From CBDHDN01 sp965261585 (lineage in GTDB: Bacteria > Pseudomonadota > Alphaproteobacteria > UBA6615), in NCBI GenBank assembly GCA_965261585.1, contig CBDHDN010000001.1:1-64000 (forward strand): a DNA stretch of 64,000 nucleotides, given 5' to 3'. The notes under the pieces are model-generated. The model made no database searches. It saw nothing but the letters and a program-made list of their open reading frames with translations, and had not been told where the DNA came from. Shown here one piece after another: positions 37,133 through 45,410 of the stretch (the stretch's first letter is position 1; each line of letters starts with the position of its first letter). A program made the position numbers and the translations under genes.

Positions 37133-37226
37133 GACCATTGCTCCGGCAAGCGCATCCAAAATCGGTGCGTCGCAGGTTGAGCTCCATCGCGCATTGGAAG
37201 GTAGCTCTGACGAGGTGCATACAAAA

Positions 37227-37242
37227 TACGGATATATCCGTA
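37227..37242. promoter_or_regulatory. Perfect 16-bp palindrome, candidate operator
   Basis: TACGGATATATCCGTA lies about 95 bases upstream of the orphan receiver start and just after the FixJ-like gene. A 13/16 match, TACGTACAAATCCGTA, lies at 39510-39525 in the divergent region upstream of the FixL-like gene and the DUF4142 gene. It is a candidate binding site for the FixJ-like regulator. Confidence 0.5.
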
Positions 37243-37279
37243 GTGATCGGCTGCCCCGGCTGGCGAGGGCACCGCGAAT

Positions 37280-37900
37280 CTACTGCGTCACGGGATCGAT
37301 TCCGACCGCGAGGGCCATGCGCACCAGCTGAGAAAGGCTTCGGGCCGCCATCTTTTCCATGACCCGTGCTCGATGAATCTCGACGGTGCGCGGGCTGATC
37401 CCGAGCTCGAAGGCGATCACCTTGTTCGGGCGGCCGGTTACCAATTGCTCCAATACCTCGTGCTCGCGCGGGGTGAGACGGGCCACCCGCCGGGTCGTGT
37501 CGACGACCAAAGTCGTCTCCTTCAGGGTACGCCGGCCTTGCGCGATGGCGCGTCGAACGCTGCCCAGAATGACATCGTCGGTGAACGGCTTTTCAATGAA
37601 GTCCGACGCCCCCGCCTTTAGCGCCTGCACCGCCATCGGAACGTCACCATGGCCGGTGACCACGACGACCGGAATATTGGCCCCGGCGGATGCCAGTCTT
37701 CCCTGAACCTCCAGGCCGTTCATATCGGGCATCTGCACGTCGAGTAGAAGGCAGCCGACATCGGTGTCTTGGTAGGCTGCCAGAAAAACCGGGCCGGAGC
37801 TGAAGGTTTCGACCAGCATTCCGTCGGACTCCAGCAGGGCCTGCAACGAATCCCGGACGGCTTCGTCGTCGTCCACGACAAGAACTTTCAGCTCAGTCAT
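37280..37900 (-). CDS. FixJ-family response regulator (receiver + LuxR-type HTH)
   Basis: A 206-residue transcription factor. The receiver domain has VLVVDDDEAVRDSLQALLES, CLLLDVQMPDMNG with the phospho-acceptor Asp, VVVTGHGDVPMAVQALKAGA and DFIEKPF. The output domain has LTPREHEVLEQLVTGRPNKV, then ISPRTVEIHRARVMEKM, a LuxR/FixJ HTH. It starts at ATG 37900, overlapping the histidine kinase stop by eight bases, so the two are translationally coupled partners. FixJ proteins activate genes for low-oxygen or stress responses; which genes it controls here is inferred only from nearby palindromes. Confidence 0.93.
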   Translation of the reverse strand: MTELKVLVVDDDEAVRDSLQALLESDGMLVETFSSGPVFLAAYQDTDVGCLLLDVQMPDMNGLEVQGRLASAGANIPVVVVTGHGDVPMAVQALKAGASDFIEKPFTDDVILGSVRRAIAQGRRTLKETTLVVDTTRRVARLTPREHEVLEQLVTGRPNKVIAFELGISPRTVEIHRARVMEKMAARSLSQLVRMALAVGIDPVTQ

Positions 37901-39458
37901 CGTTTGTAGCGGCCGCTTCAACTGGCAGAGTGAGATGAAAACTCGTGCCGCCATCCGGATTGGGCGTCGCCCAGAGCCGGCCAAGATGTGCCTCGACGAT
38001 CGAGCGGCAAATTGCCAGGCCGATTCCCATGCCGTCGGGTTTCGTCGTGACGAACGGCTCGAAGAGCCGGTCCGCGATCTCCGGCGGCAGCCCAGGCCCG
38101 GTGTCGGAAACCGAGGCCCGGAGCATTGCCGGGTCCTCCAGCGACGTGCTTATCGTGATGTGACGGCGCTCTGAATCGACAAGCGCATCGACACTGTTGC
38201 GCACGAGATTGAAGACGACCTGCTGGATCTGCACGCGGTCGACAAGGACCCGCGGCAACCGTGGCCGGAACGCGAAATCCACTGTGACGCCCTTGCTCGC
38301 CATGCCGGTCAGCGCCAGTGCGCTGGCCTCCTCGACGACTTGATTGAGATCCTCCAGCGACCGATCCGTCTCTCCCTTTCGCACGAAGTCACGCAGGCGG
38401 CGGATGATCGCGCCGGCCCGTGCCGCCTGGGCAACGGCCTTGTCCATGTACTCGCCGACCTTGTCGTCAAGGCTCACGCCTCGCAGCAGGCGTCGGCTGG
38501 CCTGCACGTAGTTGGTCATCGCCGTGAGCGGCTGGTTCAGCTCGTGGGCCAGCCCTGTCGCCATCGTGCCCATTGCGCTCAGTCGGGATACGTGGTGCAG
38601 CTCGGCCTGCAGTTCTCGCATGCGCGCCGCGTCGCGCTTCCTTTCGCTGATGTCGATGATGACGGCGAACGAGCGGTCCATGTTTCCAGCTTCGTCCCGC
38701 TCGGCCACGGCCGAGAGCAGCCAGTCGACCGTGGCGCCGTCCTTCTTAATGAACTCGTACTCGAGGTTCTCGGCGACGCCATCCCGCATGAAGGCCGGCA
38801 AATCCACCTCGAGCGCGCGGCGCCGTGAATCTTCCGACAGAAAGTCGACCGGTCGCCGGCCCAGGACTTCGTGCCGCTCGAAGCCCAGCACCTTGAGCCA
38901 GTGATCGCTGACACTGATCAGCCGGCTGTCCCGGTCGATCGAATGCAGCATCACCGGGGTGTCCTCGTAGAGCGCGCGATGCCGCCGCTGAAGGTCCTTG
39001 AGGGCGGCCTCCAACTTTCTGTGCTCCGTTGCATCCCGGAACACGACGATGGCGCCGTCCGGCCCGTCGGGGCCGCGAATGGCCGTAACGGTGTACGTCA
39101 CGGGTAAGCGCGAACGGTCGGCGCGTATCAACGCGCCGTCGTCGGCGCGGCGCGTCAGGCCGTCGTCGAGGGTCGACCCAATGGGCGACGCGGGACCATC
39201 GCGATGCAGATGCTCGCGCATTGAGCTTCCGGCCAGAGCTGTGACGGGGCGGCCCAGCAAATCTCCCGCGGCCGCGTTCGCAAAGATGATGCGCCCGTCT
39301 CGATCCAACGCACAGACGCCACTGTCCAACGCAGCCACGATGAGCTCGTTGAGCGGGGCCGGCGAATGCGATGACCCGCCGCGCAAATGGGACGCCTTGT
39401 CAACATCGGCGGGCACGCGATCTGCTCCCCCTGGGTCGCAGCCGGGCTGCGCGTGCAC
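37893..39458 (-). CDS. FixL-like PAS sensor histidine kinase
   Basis: A 521-residue soluble sensor kinase with a GTG start at 39458. Two PAS domains are visible (about 33-145, VAALDSGVCALDRDGRIIFA, and about 155-275, LYEDTPVMLHSIDRDSRLIS). They are followed by HisKA with MATGLAHELNQPLTAMTNYV (phosphorylated His) and HATPase_c with VVFNLVRNSVDAL (N box), VSDTGPGLPPEI (G1) and GMGIGLAICRSIV (G2). No transmembrane segment is seen. The haem-ligand arrangement of true FixL is not evident, so oxygen sensing is not assumed. It is coupled to the FixJ-like gene. Confidence 0.92.
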   Translation of the reverse strand: MHAQPGCDPGGADRVPADVDKASHLRGGSSHSPAPLNELIVAALDSGVCALDRDGRIIFANAAAGDLLGRPVTALAGSSMREHLHRDGPASPIGSTLDDGLTRRADDGALIRADRSRLPVTYTVTAIRGPDGPDGAIVVFRDATEHRKLEAALKDLQRRHRALYEDTPVMLHSIDRDSRLISVSDHWLKVLGFERHEVLGRRPVDFLSEDSRRRALEVDLPAFMRDGVAENLEYEFIKKDGATVDWLLSAVAERDEAGNMDRSFAVIIDISERKRDAARMRELQAELHHVSRLSAMGTMATGLAHELNQPLTAMTNYVQASRRLLRGVSLDDKVGEYMDKAVAQAARAGAIIRRLRDFVRKGETDRSLEDLNQVVEEASALALTGMASKGVTVDFAFRPRLPRVLVDRVQIQQVVFNLVRNSVDALVDSERRHITISTSLEDPAMLRASVSDTGPGLPPEIADRLFEPFVTTKPDGMGIGLAICRSIVEAHLGRLWATPNPDGGTSFHLTLPVEAAATNDD

Positions 39459-39509
39459 ACTCTACTACCGGTCGCCGCTGCTTGTTAATGTACACGGAGG
39501 CGTGGCCCC

Positions 39510-39525
39510 TACGTACAAATCCGTA
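39510..39525. promoter_or_regulatory. Second candidate FixJ-like operator
   Basis: TACGTACAAATCCGTA matches the palindrome at 37227 in 13 of 16 positions. It sits between the divergent FixL-like gene (start 39458) and the DUF4142 gene (start 39629), about 105 bases upstream of the latter. Confidence 0.45.
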
Positions 39526-39709
39526 TTTTTGATGACCGGCATTCTCCCCAGCTTTGTCGTGCGGCCCCTTCCCTTCGTGACGATTCGGTCACGGCGCCAG
39601 CGCCGCAGACAACAGTGGAGACAGGTCTATGTTGAAGAAGATGGCGATTGGCACCGCGGTCGCGCTGTTCGCGGTGTAGCGCACCCGGTTCCTTGGACAC
39701 AAGTTTGTC

Positions 39710-40615
39710 TCACGCGGCGGGCCTGATTGAGATCGCGGCGTGCCACGCCTGACGAGCTTGAGCGGGGCTCAGGTAGCCGTTCTTTTCGACGATCCACTGG
39801 GCATTGTAGAGTTCGACGAAGTCGCGGACGGCGTCCCGCAGCTCCGCGATGTTGCGGTAGATGCGACCATGGATGATCTGTTCCTTCAGCGTGCGATTGA
39901 ACCGCTCGGCGACGCCGTTGGTCTGGGGCTCGGCGACGAAGGCGTAGGACGGCTGGATGCCCCAGAACTTGATCTGGTTGGTGAAGTGGTCCGACAGATA
40001 CTGGGAGCCGTGATCCATCCGCAAGGCCAGCCCCCGAGCCGCGCCGGCCGCGGTCGAGCCATACAGCCCGGCAAGCCCCATGGAGATCGGCTGCAGGGCG
40101 GCGAAGCGGTCGCCGCGCTTGCAGACATGCCAGCCGACACACTCGGCGTTCCAATGCTCGACGGCGGTGAAGATCCAGCCCCAGCCGTCGTCCACCGTGA
40201 ACACCCGAACGCCATCGGTGCCCCACATGAGGTTCGGGGCATGAGTGATGATCTCACCGTCATGGGGATTGCCGCCACGGCGGCGGCAGCGATGGGGCGA
40301 GAGCAGATTGTTCTCGCGCATCAGGCGGAGCACCCGCTTGCGGGCAACCCGGATGTCGCGACAGACCCGAAGCCGAGCCCAGACCTTGCGGTAGCCCTCG
40401 CCCTCCCAGGGCGATGCCTCCAGGTCGGCTTCGATCGCCACCAGCAGCGCCTGGTCCGAGATCGCGGGCTTCGGTCCCCGACGCTTTGCCGGCGGCTGCT
40501 CGGCGTGCTGGCCGGAGGTCATGGCGTAGAACGAGGAGCGGGCCATGCCCCAGGCGCCGCAGACCCGCCGCAGGCCGTAGGCCAGACCCGTGCCGGGCGA
40601 GGTGGCGGCACTCAT
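39710..40615 (-). CDS. IS3-like transposase OrfB (rve integrase core)
   Basis: A 301-residue DDE transposase. The N-terminus GLRRVCGAWGMARSSFYAMT is HTH_21-like. The catalytic core has LMWGTDGVRVFTVDDGWGWI (first D), LRMDHGSQYLSDHFTNQIKF (second D) and EPQTNGVAERFNRTLKEQII (E). Its start overlaps the OrfA stop by four bases. The frame is intact, so with OrfA this element may still be active. Confidence 0.85.
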   Translation of the reverse strand: MSAATSPGTGLAYGLRRVCGAWGMARSSFYAMTSGQHAEQPPAKRRGPKPAISDQALLVAIEADLEASPWEGEGYRKVWARLRVCRDIRVARKRVLRLMRENNLLSPHRCRRRGGNPHDGEIITHAPNLMWGTDGVRVFTVDDGWGWIFTAVEHWNAECVGWHVCKRGDRFAALQPISMGLAGLYGSTAAGAARGLALRMDHGSQYLSDHFTNQIKFWGIQPSYAFVAEPQTNGVAERFNRTLKEQIIHGRIYRNIAELRDAVRDFVELYNAQWIVEKNGYLSPAQARQAWHAAISIRPAA

Positions 40616-41022
40616 CGCCGCGACCTCCGCCGCCCCAAAGGGCCGAAGGTCTCCGTCTTGGCCTCCAGCAGTTCCACCTGCATGGTCAACTCTCCGATCC
40701 GCTTCATGGCGCTATCCAGTTCCGCGTGCACCGGATCGCCCTTGCGTTGCTTGAGCGAGGCGTCGATCCCGCCGATCGCTTTCTCACGCCACTGCTCGAG
40801 CCGGAAGATCTCTACGCCCAACTGGCGCGACAGAAGTTGCACCGGCTCGTCACGCAAAAGCCGCAGAACGACCTCACGCTTGCGCGCCACCGTCCATCGC
40901 TGGCCAAGTCCCAGCGGGCCTGCCGGCAAAGCCTGGCCTGGGGAAAACGTGGACGAGCCAAGCTCGCCCGCATTTACCACAGGCCCATCAACAGCAACTT
41001 TCTTCTCAAAATTATCGGTCAT
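40612..41022 (-). CDS. IS3-like transposase OrfA
   Basis: A 136-residue protein from ATG 41022, with AAGGAGG eight bases upstream. The core WTVARKREVVLRLLRDEPVQ, LLSRQLGVEIFRLEQWREKA is a helix-turn-helix, and the C-terminal AMKRIGELTMQVELLEAKTE forms a short coiled coil. It is coupled to OrfB by an ATGA overlap. Confidence 0.8.
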   Translation of the reverse strand: MTDNFEKKVAVDGPVVNAGELGSSTFSPGQALPAGPLGLGQRWTVARKREVVLRLLRDEPVQLLSRQLGVEIFRLEQWREKAIGGIDASLKQRKGDPVHAELDSAMKRIGELTMQVELLEAKTETFGPLGRRRSRR

Positions 41023-41700
41023 GTTCCGGTCCTCCTTGGACACTTCGATTAAGCCAATTCTGTGTCCAAGGAAATCGGGTCCGACTCACGCGCTGTTCGC
41101 GGTCGTTGGTACGGCGCAGGCGGACAAGCCGGAATCGCTGAGCGATCTGGAGATCGCACACGTAGCCTACACGGCGGATCTGAGCGATATCCGCTATGCC
41201 CATTTGGCCTTGGCAATTTCAACGAACGCGGACGTTCGGAATTTTGCCGAGGTCATGATCAACGACCACACAGGCGTCAATGATCAGGCGCTTGCCCTGC
41301 TGCAGCGGCTCGATGCCGCGCCGGTGGACAACTTCCTCAGCCGGTAGCTGAACGATCAGGCCGATCAACTCGTGCGCGAGATGAGCCGGCTCACGGGCGC
41401 TGCCTTCGACCGGCGCTATGCGGAGAACGAGCTCGCCTACCACCAGGTCGTGAACGGGCTGGTCGCGGGAACGTTCATTCCCAACATCGACAATCCGGAA
41501 GTCAAAGCTCTGTTCGAAGACGCGCTCGTCATCTTCAGGCACCACGAGGCGCTTGCGGCGACGACGCTCGATGCGGTCAACACCGACACAATGGCTCAGG
41601 CAATCAACTAGTCGGCGGTGAGGCGGCAACGGGGAGCCCCAACGCGTTGCCGCCTCCGGATCCGTGGCCGTCGGACGGCCAGGTAAATCAAGGAAGGATC

Positions 41701-42570
41701 ATGAACCAGATTGTCTCTTCCGTTTCGTCTTGGGCCGAGCCGCCTCGATCCTTCACGGCAATCAGAGCGCCCCTGAGATTCATCCGGCGCCAAGACACCA
41801 AGCCTGTGTTCCATAGCGCCGCCCTCACCGGCGGCGAGATGAAAATCTTCTTCGATCCTGAGGTTCATACCGTTCCCATCTCGGATATGCGCGAAATCGC
41901 CGAAACTCTGTCCGTCGATCATGAAGGGTTCGAACTCCTGCAGCATACGACCGCCGTCGAAGACCTGTATGACGACGACGCGGTGGACAATCAGTACTAC
42001 GGGGAAATCGAGGCGCTGCTGCGCGAACGGTTAGATGCCGACCGGGTCGTGATCTTCGACGCCACGCGGCGCTCCGACGGCGCCGCAGGCGCTGCGAACC
42101 GCGACGGTCTGCGCGGCCCGGCGCGGCGTGTGCACGTGGACTACACCGGCAAGAGCGGTCCGCAACGGGTGAAAGACATCCTCGGCGAAGCCGAGGTGGA
42201 GCGCCTCGCCGCGTCGGGCGCACGGATCATTCAGATCAATGTTTGGCGTCCGATCCGCGGCCCTGTGCAGCGTGCGCCGCTTGCCCTCGCCGACGCGGGC
42301 AGCGTGCGGCCGGAGGAGCTGATAGCGACCGATCAGGTGTTTCCCGACCGGGTCGGCGAGATCTATCATCTGGCCCACGCGCCGTTGCAGGGCTGGTACT
42401 TCGCACCGGACATGACGCCGGACGAAGTCCTGCTGATCAAGGGCTGGGACAGCCTCGACGACGGGCGTGCCCGTTTTACGCCGCATAGCGCCTTCGACTT
42501 ATCGGAGGCGCGCGAAGACGCGCCCCCGCGCGAGAGCATCGAGGTGCGGACCCTCGTCGTCATCGACTAG
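41701..42570 (+). CDS. CmcJ/NvfI-like oxidoreductase
   Basis: A 289-residue protein resembling the CmcJ/NvfI family of putative Fe(II)/2-oxoglutarate-type or hydroxylase-like enzymes. It has RRVHVDYTGKSGPQRVKDIL with an H-x-D metal-ligand pair, ARIIQINVWRPIRGPVQRAP, EIYHLAHAPLQGWYFAPDMT and LIKGWDSLDDGRARFTPHSA. The second half carries conserved WxP and F-PHS-F motifs. ATG 41701 follows AAGGAAGG. The stop TAG lies inside a CTAG that is the target duplication of the IS5 element immediately downstream. Substrate is unknown. Confidence 0.75.
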   Translation: MNQIVSSVSSWAEPPRSFTAIRAPLRFIRRQDTKPVFHSAALTGGEMKIFFDPEVHTVPISDMREIAETLSVDHEGFELLQHTTAVEDLYDDDAVDNQYYGEIEALLRERLDADRVVIFDATRRSDGAAGAANRDGLRGPARRVHVDYTGKSGPQRVKDILGEAEVERLAASGARIIQINVWRPIRGPVQRAPLALADAGSVRPEELIATDQVFPDRVGEIYHLAHAPLQGWYFAPDMTPDEVLLIKGWDSLDDGRARFTPHSAFDLSEAREDAPPRESIEVRTLVVID

Positions 42571-43410
42571 GGTCCAGACTCAATTAGATCCACCAGATGA
42601 TGAGTGCGGCGAGGACGACGCCAGCGAGGAAGTTTCTGGCGAGTTTGTCGTAGCGGGTGGCGATCCGCCGGAAGTCCTTGAGACGGCCGAACATGCGTTC
42701 GATGAGGTTGCGCTGTCGGTAAGCGACGCGATCATGGGGGATCAGGGGCTTGCGCCTGGCAATCGACGGGATGACAGCCTCCGTGCCCTGTTCGGCAAGC
42801 AGACGGCGCAGCTTGTTGGTGTCGTAAGCCTTATCGGCTGTGAGCCGGGCAATCGGGCCAGCGGCATCCAGCAGTTCAGGCGCCATGATCACATCGTGGA
42901 CGTTTCCCGGTGCAAGCAGCAGAACCCGCGGTCGTCCTGCGCCATCGCTCAGGGCGTGGAGCGTGGTCGTGCGACCGCCACGTGAGCGCCCGATCGCTTG
43001 CTCGAAAGCCCTCCTTTTCCGCCAGCGGCCGAGCGATGCGCCTTGACATGAGAGCTGTCGATCGCGGCCGTGCCGATCGTTCCAGTGGTCCCGGTCAGCG
43101 CCTCGAACATGCCAAGCCAAATGCCCTGCTTGCTCCACCGATTAAACCGATTGTAGATCGTCGTATAGGGACCATACCCCGGCGGGCAGTCGCGCCATCG
43201 CGCGCCCGAGCGCAGCATATGCACGATGCCGCTTATTACTCGTCGGTCGTCTACCCGGTGTGCTCCTTTGCGCCCGCGCGGCAACAAAGGCTCTATGCGA
43301 GACCACTCCGTCTCGCCCAGCCAGTAAAGTTTCGTCATTCAAGCCTCCATCAGCTTGGAAGCTTGAATCACAAATCCTGCACCCTGAGAATCGCTAATTG
43401 AGTACGGACC
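42571..43410 (-). mobile_element. IS5-family (IS427 group) element, 840 bp
   Basis: Inverted ends GGTCCAGACTCAATTAG (left) and GGTCCGTACTCAATTAG (complement of the right) bound the element. CTAG flanks both sides (42567-42570 and 43411-43414), so CTAG is the duplicated target. It carries one transposase gene in two frames. It has inserted exactly at the stop codon of the CmcJ-like gene. Confidence 0.88.
42584..43338 (-). CDS. IS5/IS427-group transposase in two overlapping frames
   Basis: The first frame (ATG 43338) has LYWLGETEWSRIEPLLPRGR, then GIVHMLRSGARWRDCPPGYG and TAAIDSSHVKAHRSAAGGKG (first catalytic D). The second frame picks up at AFEQAIGRSRGGRTTTLHAL, with LTADKAYDTNKLRRLLAEQG (second D) and YRQRNLIERMFGRLKDFRRI (E). 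The shift occurs near a GGAAAAGGAGGG run (about 43015). IS427 elements commonly use programmed frameshifting there, so it may be functional rather than broken. Confidence 0.75.
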
Positions 43411-43498
43411 CTAGTTGAACGATACCGCCGAGAGCAGATTTCAGTCCTGGCGCCGGACGCCGGCGCCTTTCCCTTCCCTTGCAAACGAGGAGTGACCC

Positions 43499-43873
43499 AT
43501 GAGTAGCGCACCTACAAACGTGAGCGAGCATGACGCTGTCGCCAAGGCCGTCCAGCACTACATCGATGGTGCCAAGTCCGGCAGAGGCGACGACATGAAA
43601 CCCGCCTTCCACACGGATGCGACGATCTTCGGTTATGTCGGTGCCGACCTGTTCGCCGGCCCCATCCAGCAGCTCTTCGCCTGGAATGACGAGAATGGTC
43701 CGGCGACGGAGCTCCAAGCACGGATTGCCGGCATCGACCTTATCGACACGGTCGCCACCGTGCGGCTCGAACTCAACAACTGGTTCGGCAGCCGGTATAC
43801 CGACTTGTTCACGCTGCTCAAAGTCGATGGGGAGTGGAAGATCATGAACAAGGTCTTCCATCTGCATTCCTGA
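43499..43873 (+). CDS. Nuclear transport factor 2-like protein
   Basis: A 124-residue single-domain protein of the SnoaL/NTF2-like (lumazine-binding-2) fold. DAVAKAVQHYIDGAKSGRGD, MKPAFHTDATIFGYVGADLF, and VATVRLELNNWFGSRYTDLF, then LKVDGEWKIMNKVFHLHS match the cone-shaped alpha/beta barrel family. ATG 43499 has a strong GAGGAG ribosome-binding site. Such proteins are often small hydrolases, isomerases or ligand binders; no function can be specified. It belongs to a run of small stress-type genes. Confidence 0.8.
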   Translation: MSSAPTNVSEHDAVAKAVQHYIDGAKSGRGDDMKPAFHTDATIFGYVGADLFAGPIQQLFAWNDENGPATELQARIAGIDLIDTVATVRLELNNWFGSRYTDLFTLLKVDGEWKIMNKVFHLHS

Positions 43874-43999
43874 CGGTGCACCGAGCCGGCCGACGTTGCG
43901 GCCCCGGCATATAACATCAGCTATGCGGTGAAACGCGCGGCCGCGTGCTGCAAAGCGGTACTGCCGGCGGCGGGAATTCCGTCAACAAGGAGAAGAAGC

Positions 44000-44407
44000 A
44001 TGATGAAGCTCCGACGCATTGTAACAAGCCCAGACCCTTACGAGCCGTTCCGCCTCGCGCAAGGTTATCGTGTCGGGGATCTTCTATTCATCTCCGGTCA
44101 GGCAGCAATTGACGGCGAGGGTCGCATCGTCGGCCCCGGCGACTTCGACAAGCAGGCTGAACAGGCCTTTGAAAATCTCGACCGGGCGCTGCGGGCCGGC
44201 GGCTCGAGTCTGCGCAACGTCGTCAAGGTCACCATCTTCCTGACCGACATGTCGCACTTCAACAAGATCGTGGACCTGCGCGGAAAGCACTTTTCGCCGC
44301 CCTACCCAGCCGACACGATCGTCGAAGTGAGCTCGCTCTACTCCAAGGACGCCATGATCGAGATCGAGGCGGTCGCGATCGGAGATGACGCGGTGGATAG
44401 GAGCTGA
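44000..44407 (+). CDS. RidA/YjgF family protein
   Basis: A 135-residue cytosolic protein of the RidA superfamily, whose best-known members hydrolyse reactive enamine/imine intermediates from PLP enzymes. ATG 44000 follows AAGGAGAAG. Features: LAQGYRVGDLLFISGQAAID, FENLDRALRAGGSSLRNVVK, VTIFLTDMSHFNKIVDLRGK and VEVSSLYSKDAMIEIEAVAI. The last carries the Rid C-terminal E-I-E segment, but the catalytic Arg of true RidA (usually before the EIE) is not clear, so a Rid-subfamily variant is possible. Confidence 0.9.
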   Translation: MMKLRRIVTSPDPYEPFRLAQGYRVGDLLFISGQAAIDGEGRIVGPGDFDKQAEQAFENLDRALRAGGSSLRNVVKVTIFLTDMSHFNKIVDLRGKHFSPPYPADTIVEVSSLYSKDAMIEIEAVAIGDDAVDRS

Positions 44408-44651
44408 CCAATGTGGCAACAAACACAGGCTGACGGCGCGGCAGACCTCGTTCATGAGGGCACGAGCTAGTCCGCCGGCGGGACGCCGCGAAGAGGGTCG
44501 CATGCGCCGCGGCGGCCGATCTCCGCTGCGACACAACGGATCGGTGGAAATGCATGCCCCAGCGCGGGCATATTGCCAGCCGGGCGGTATTGGGGCACGA
44601 TCAGCCTGTAGCAGGAGCTGCAACGGGAAATCCCAGGATAGAGGAACAACT
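44408..44651 (+). promoter_or_regulatory. Long untranslated leader before the cold-shock gene
   Basis: About 240 bases without a convincing ORF separate ridA from cspA, consistent with a cspA-type structured 5' leader. It is GC-rich and could fold into several hairpins, but I cannot assign a cold-box or a promoter with confidence. Confidence 0.35.
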
Positions 44652-44861
44652 ATGCCTACTGGTACTGTGAAGTGGTTCAACCCGGCCAAGGGTTTCGGGT
44701 TCATCGAGCCGGAAGACGGCTCAAAAGACGCGTTCGTCCACATTTCGGCCGTCGAGCGCGCCGGACTGAGCTCGCTCAGCGAAGGGCAGAAGGTCTCCTA
44801 TGAGCTTCAGCCCGGACAGAACGGCAAGTCTTCCGCCGAGAACCTGTCGGTCATCGAATAA
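44652..44861 (+). CDS. Cold-shock protein (CspA family)
   Basis: A 69-residue single cold-shock domain that binds single-stranded RNA/DNA and melts mRNA structure. GTVKWFNPAKGFGFIEPEDG contains RNP1 (KGFGFI), and KDAFVHISAVERAGLSSLSE contains RNP2 (DAFVHI). ATG 44652 follows GAGGAACAACT. Length and motifs are canonical. It is probably expressed on stress. Confidence 0.95.
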   Translation: MPTGTVKWFNPAKGFGFIEPEDGSKDAFVHISAVERAGLSSLSEGQKVSYELQPGQNGKSSAENLSVIE

Positions 44862-45095
44862 TCGCGCCAGGCACCGCCGCCATCTGCCGATGGGGGCGGC
44901 CGGCCTGTTCAACATGTTCGATGCGGTGAAGCGACGAGGCGATCTTGTTTCGATGCCGCAGGGGTCATCCAACAGCGACAACGGGTCTGCACGCCAATGG
45001 GGGCTGCACAATTGGGGGTCAGCTTGCCGATTGGCCGCTCGATTCTGGCGGATTCGTCAAAGCGCCACGATGCACCTTGGAAGGCCGAAGAAGAC

Positions 45096-45299
45096 ATGAC
45101 CAAAGCTAAGGCCCGCCAGCGGGCGAAGGCGAAAGCGGCGCAGAAAGTCAAAAAGCGAGAAGCCAACGCCGACCCACCCGGCCCCAAGACCAAGCCGGGG
45201 CAGTTCGATCCGGGAGCAGGTTCGATAAAGGGCATGGACGTGAATGCCAACGTCAAGACCTTCGGCGGGGCCAAACGGGGGGCGGTGCGGTCGAGATAG
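45096..45299 (+). CDS. Small basic hypothetical protein
   Basis: A 67-residue protein, very rich in Lys/Arg/Ala at the N-terminus (TKAKARQRAKAKAAQKVKKR), followed by PPGPKTKPGQFDPGAGSIKG and NVKTFGGAKRGAVRSR. Low complexity, likely disordered and nucleic-acid-binding. Start ATG 45096 has AAGAAG upstream. Similar small proteins occur in other alphaproteobacteria, but I know no function. Confidence 0.55.
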   Translation: MTKAKARQRAKAKAAQKVKKREANADPPGPKTKPGQFDPGAGSIKGMDVNANVKTFGGAKRGAVRSR

Positions 45300-45410
45300 G
45301 CCGTGCCATGGAACATCCCAAGCAACGCCCGGGTTGTGTTGATGCGCTGACTCCGGGGCTCGTCGGCGCAGGTGGCGCATGGCGCACGACGAGGTGCGCG
45401 GCGCCCGCGC

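Larger units (their letters stand above)
39675..41088 (-). mobile_element. IS3-like element with a 14-bp target duplication
   Basis: TG...CA ends with inverted repeats sharing ACCCGgTTCCTTGGACACA. The flanking 14-mer CGCGCTGTTCGCGG is found at 39661-39674 and again at 41089-41102. It carries two overlapping ORFs on the minus strand. IS3 members usually duplicate 3-5 bases, so the 14-base duplication is unusual for the group I have assigned. Confidence 0.8.
39629..41611 (+). pseudogene. DUF4142 protein gene, split by an IS and carrying a stop codon
   Basis: The coding sequence starts at ATG 39629 (MLKKMAIGTAVALFA, a signal peptide), is interrupted after 46 bases by a 1.4 kb IS (39675-41088), and resumes after the duplicated target: VVGTAQADKPESLSDLEIAH, HLALAISTNADVRNFAEVMI and NDHTGVNDQALALL. 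At 41345 a TAG stops the frame after NFLSR; the same frame continues QLVREMSRLTGAAFDRRYAE, NELAYHQVVNGLVAGTF to 41611. DUF4142 proteins are small periplasmic ferritin-like-looking helical proteins, often in stress regulons. This copy is doubly inactivated. Confidence 0.85.
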
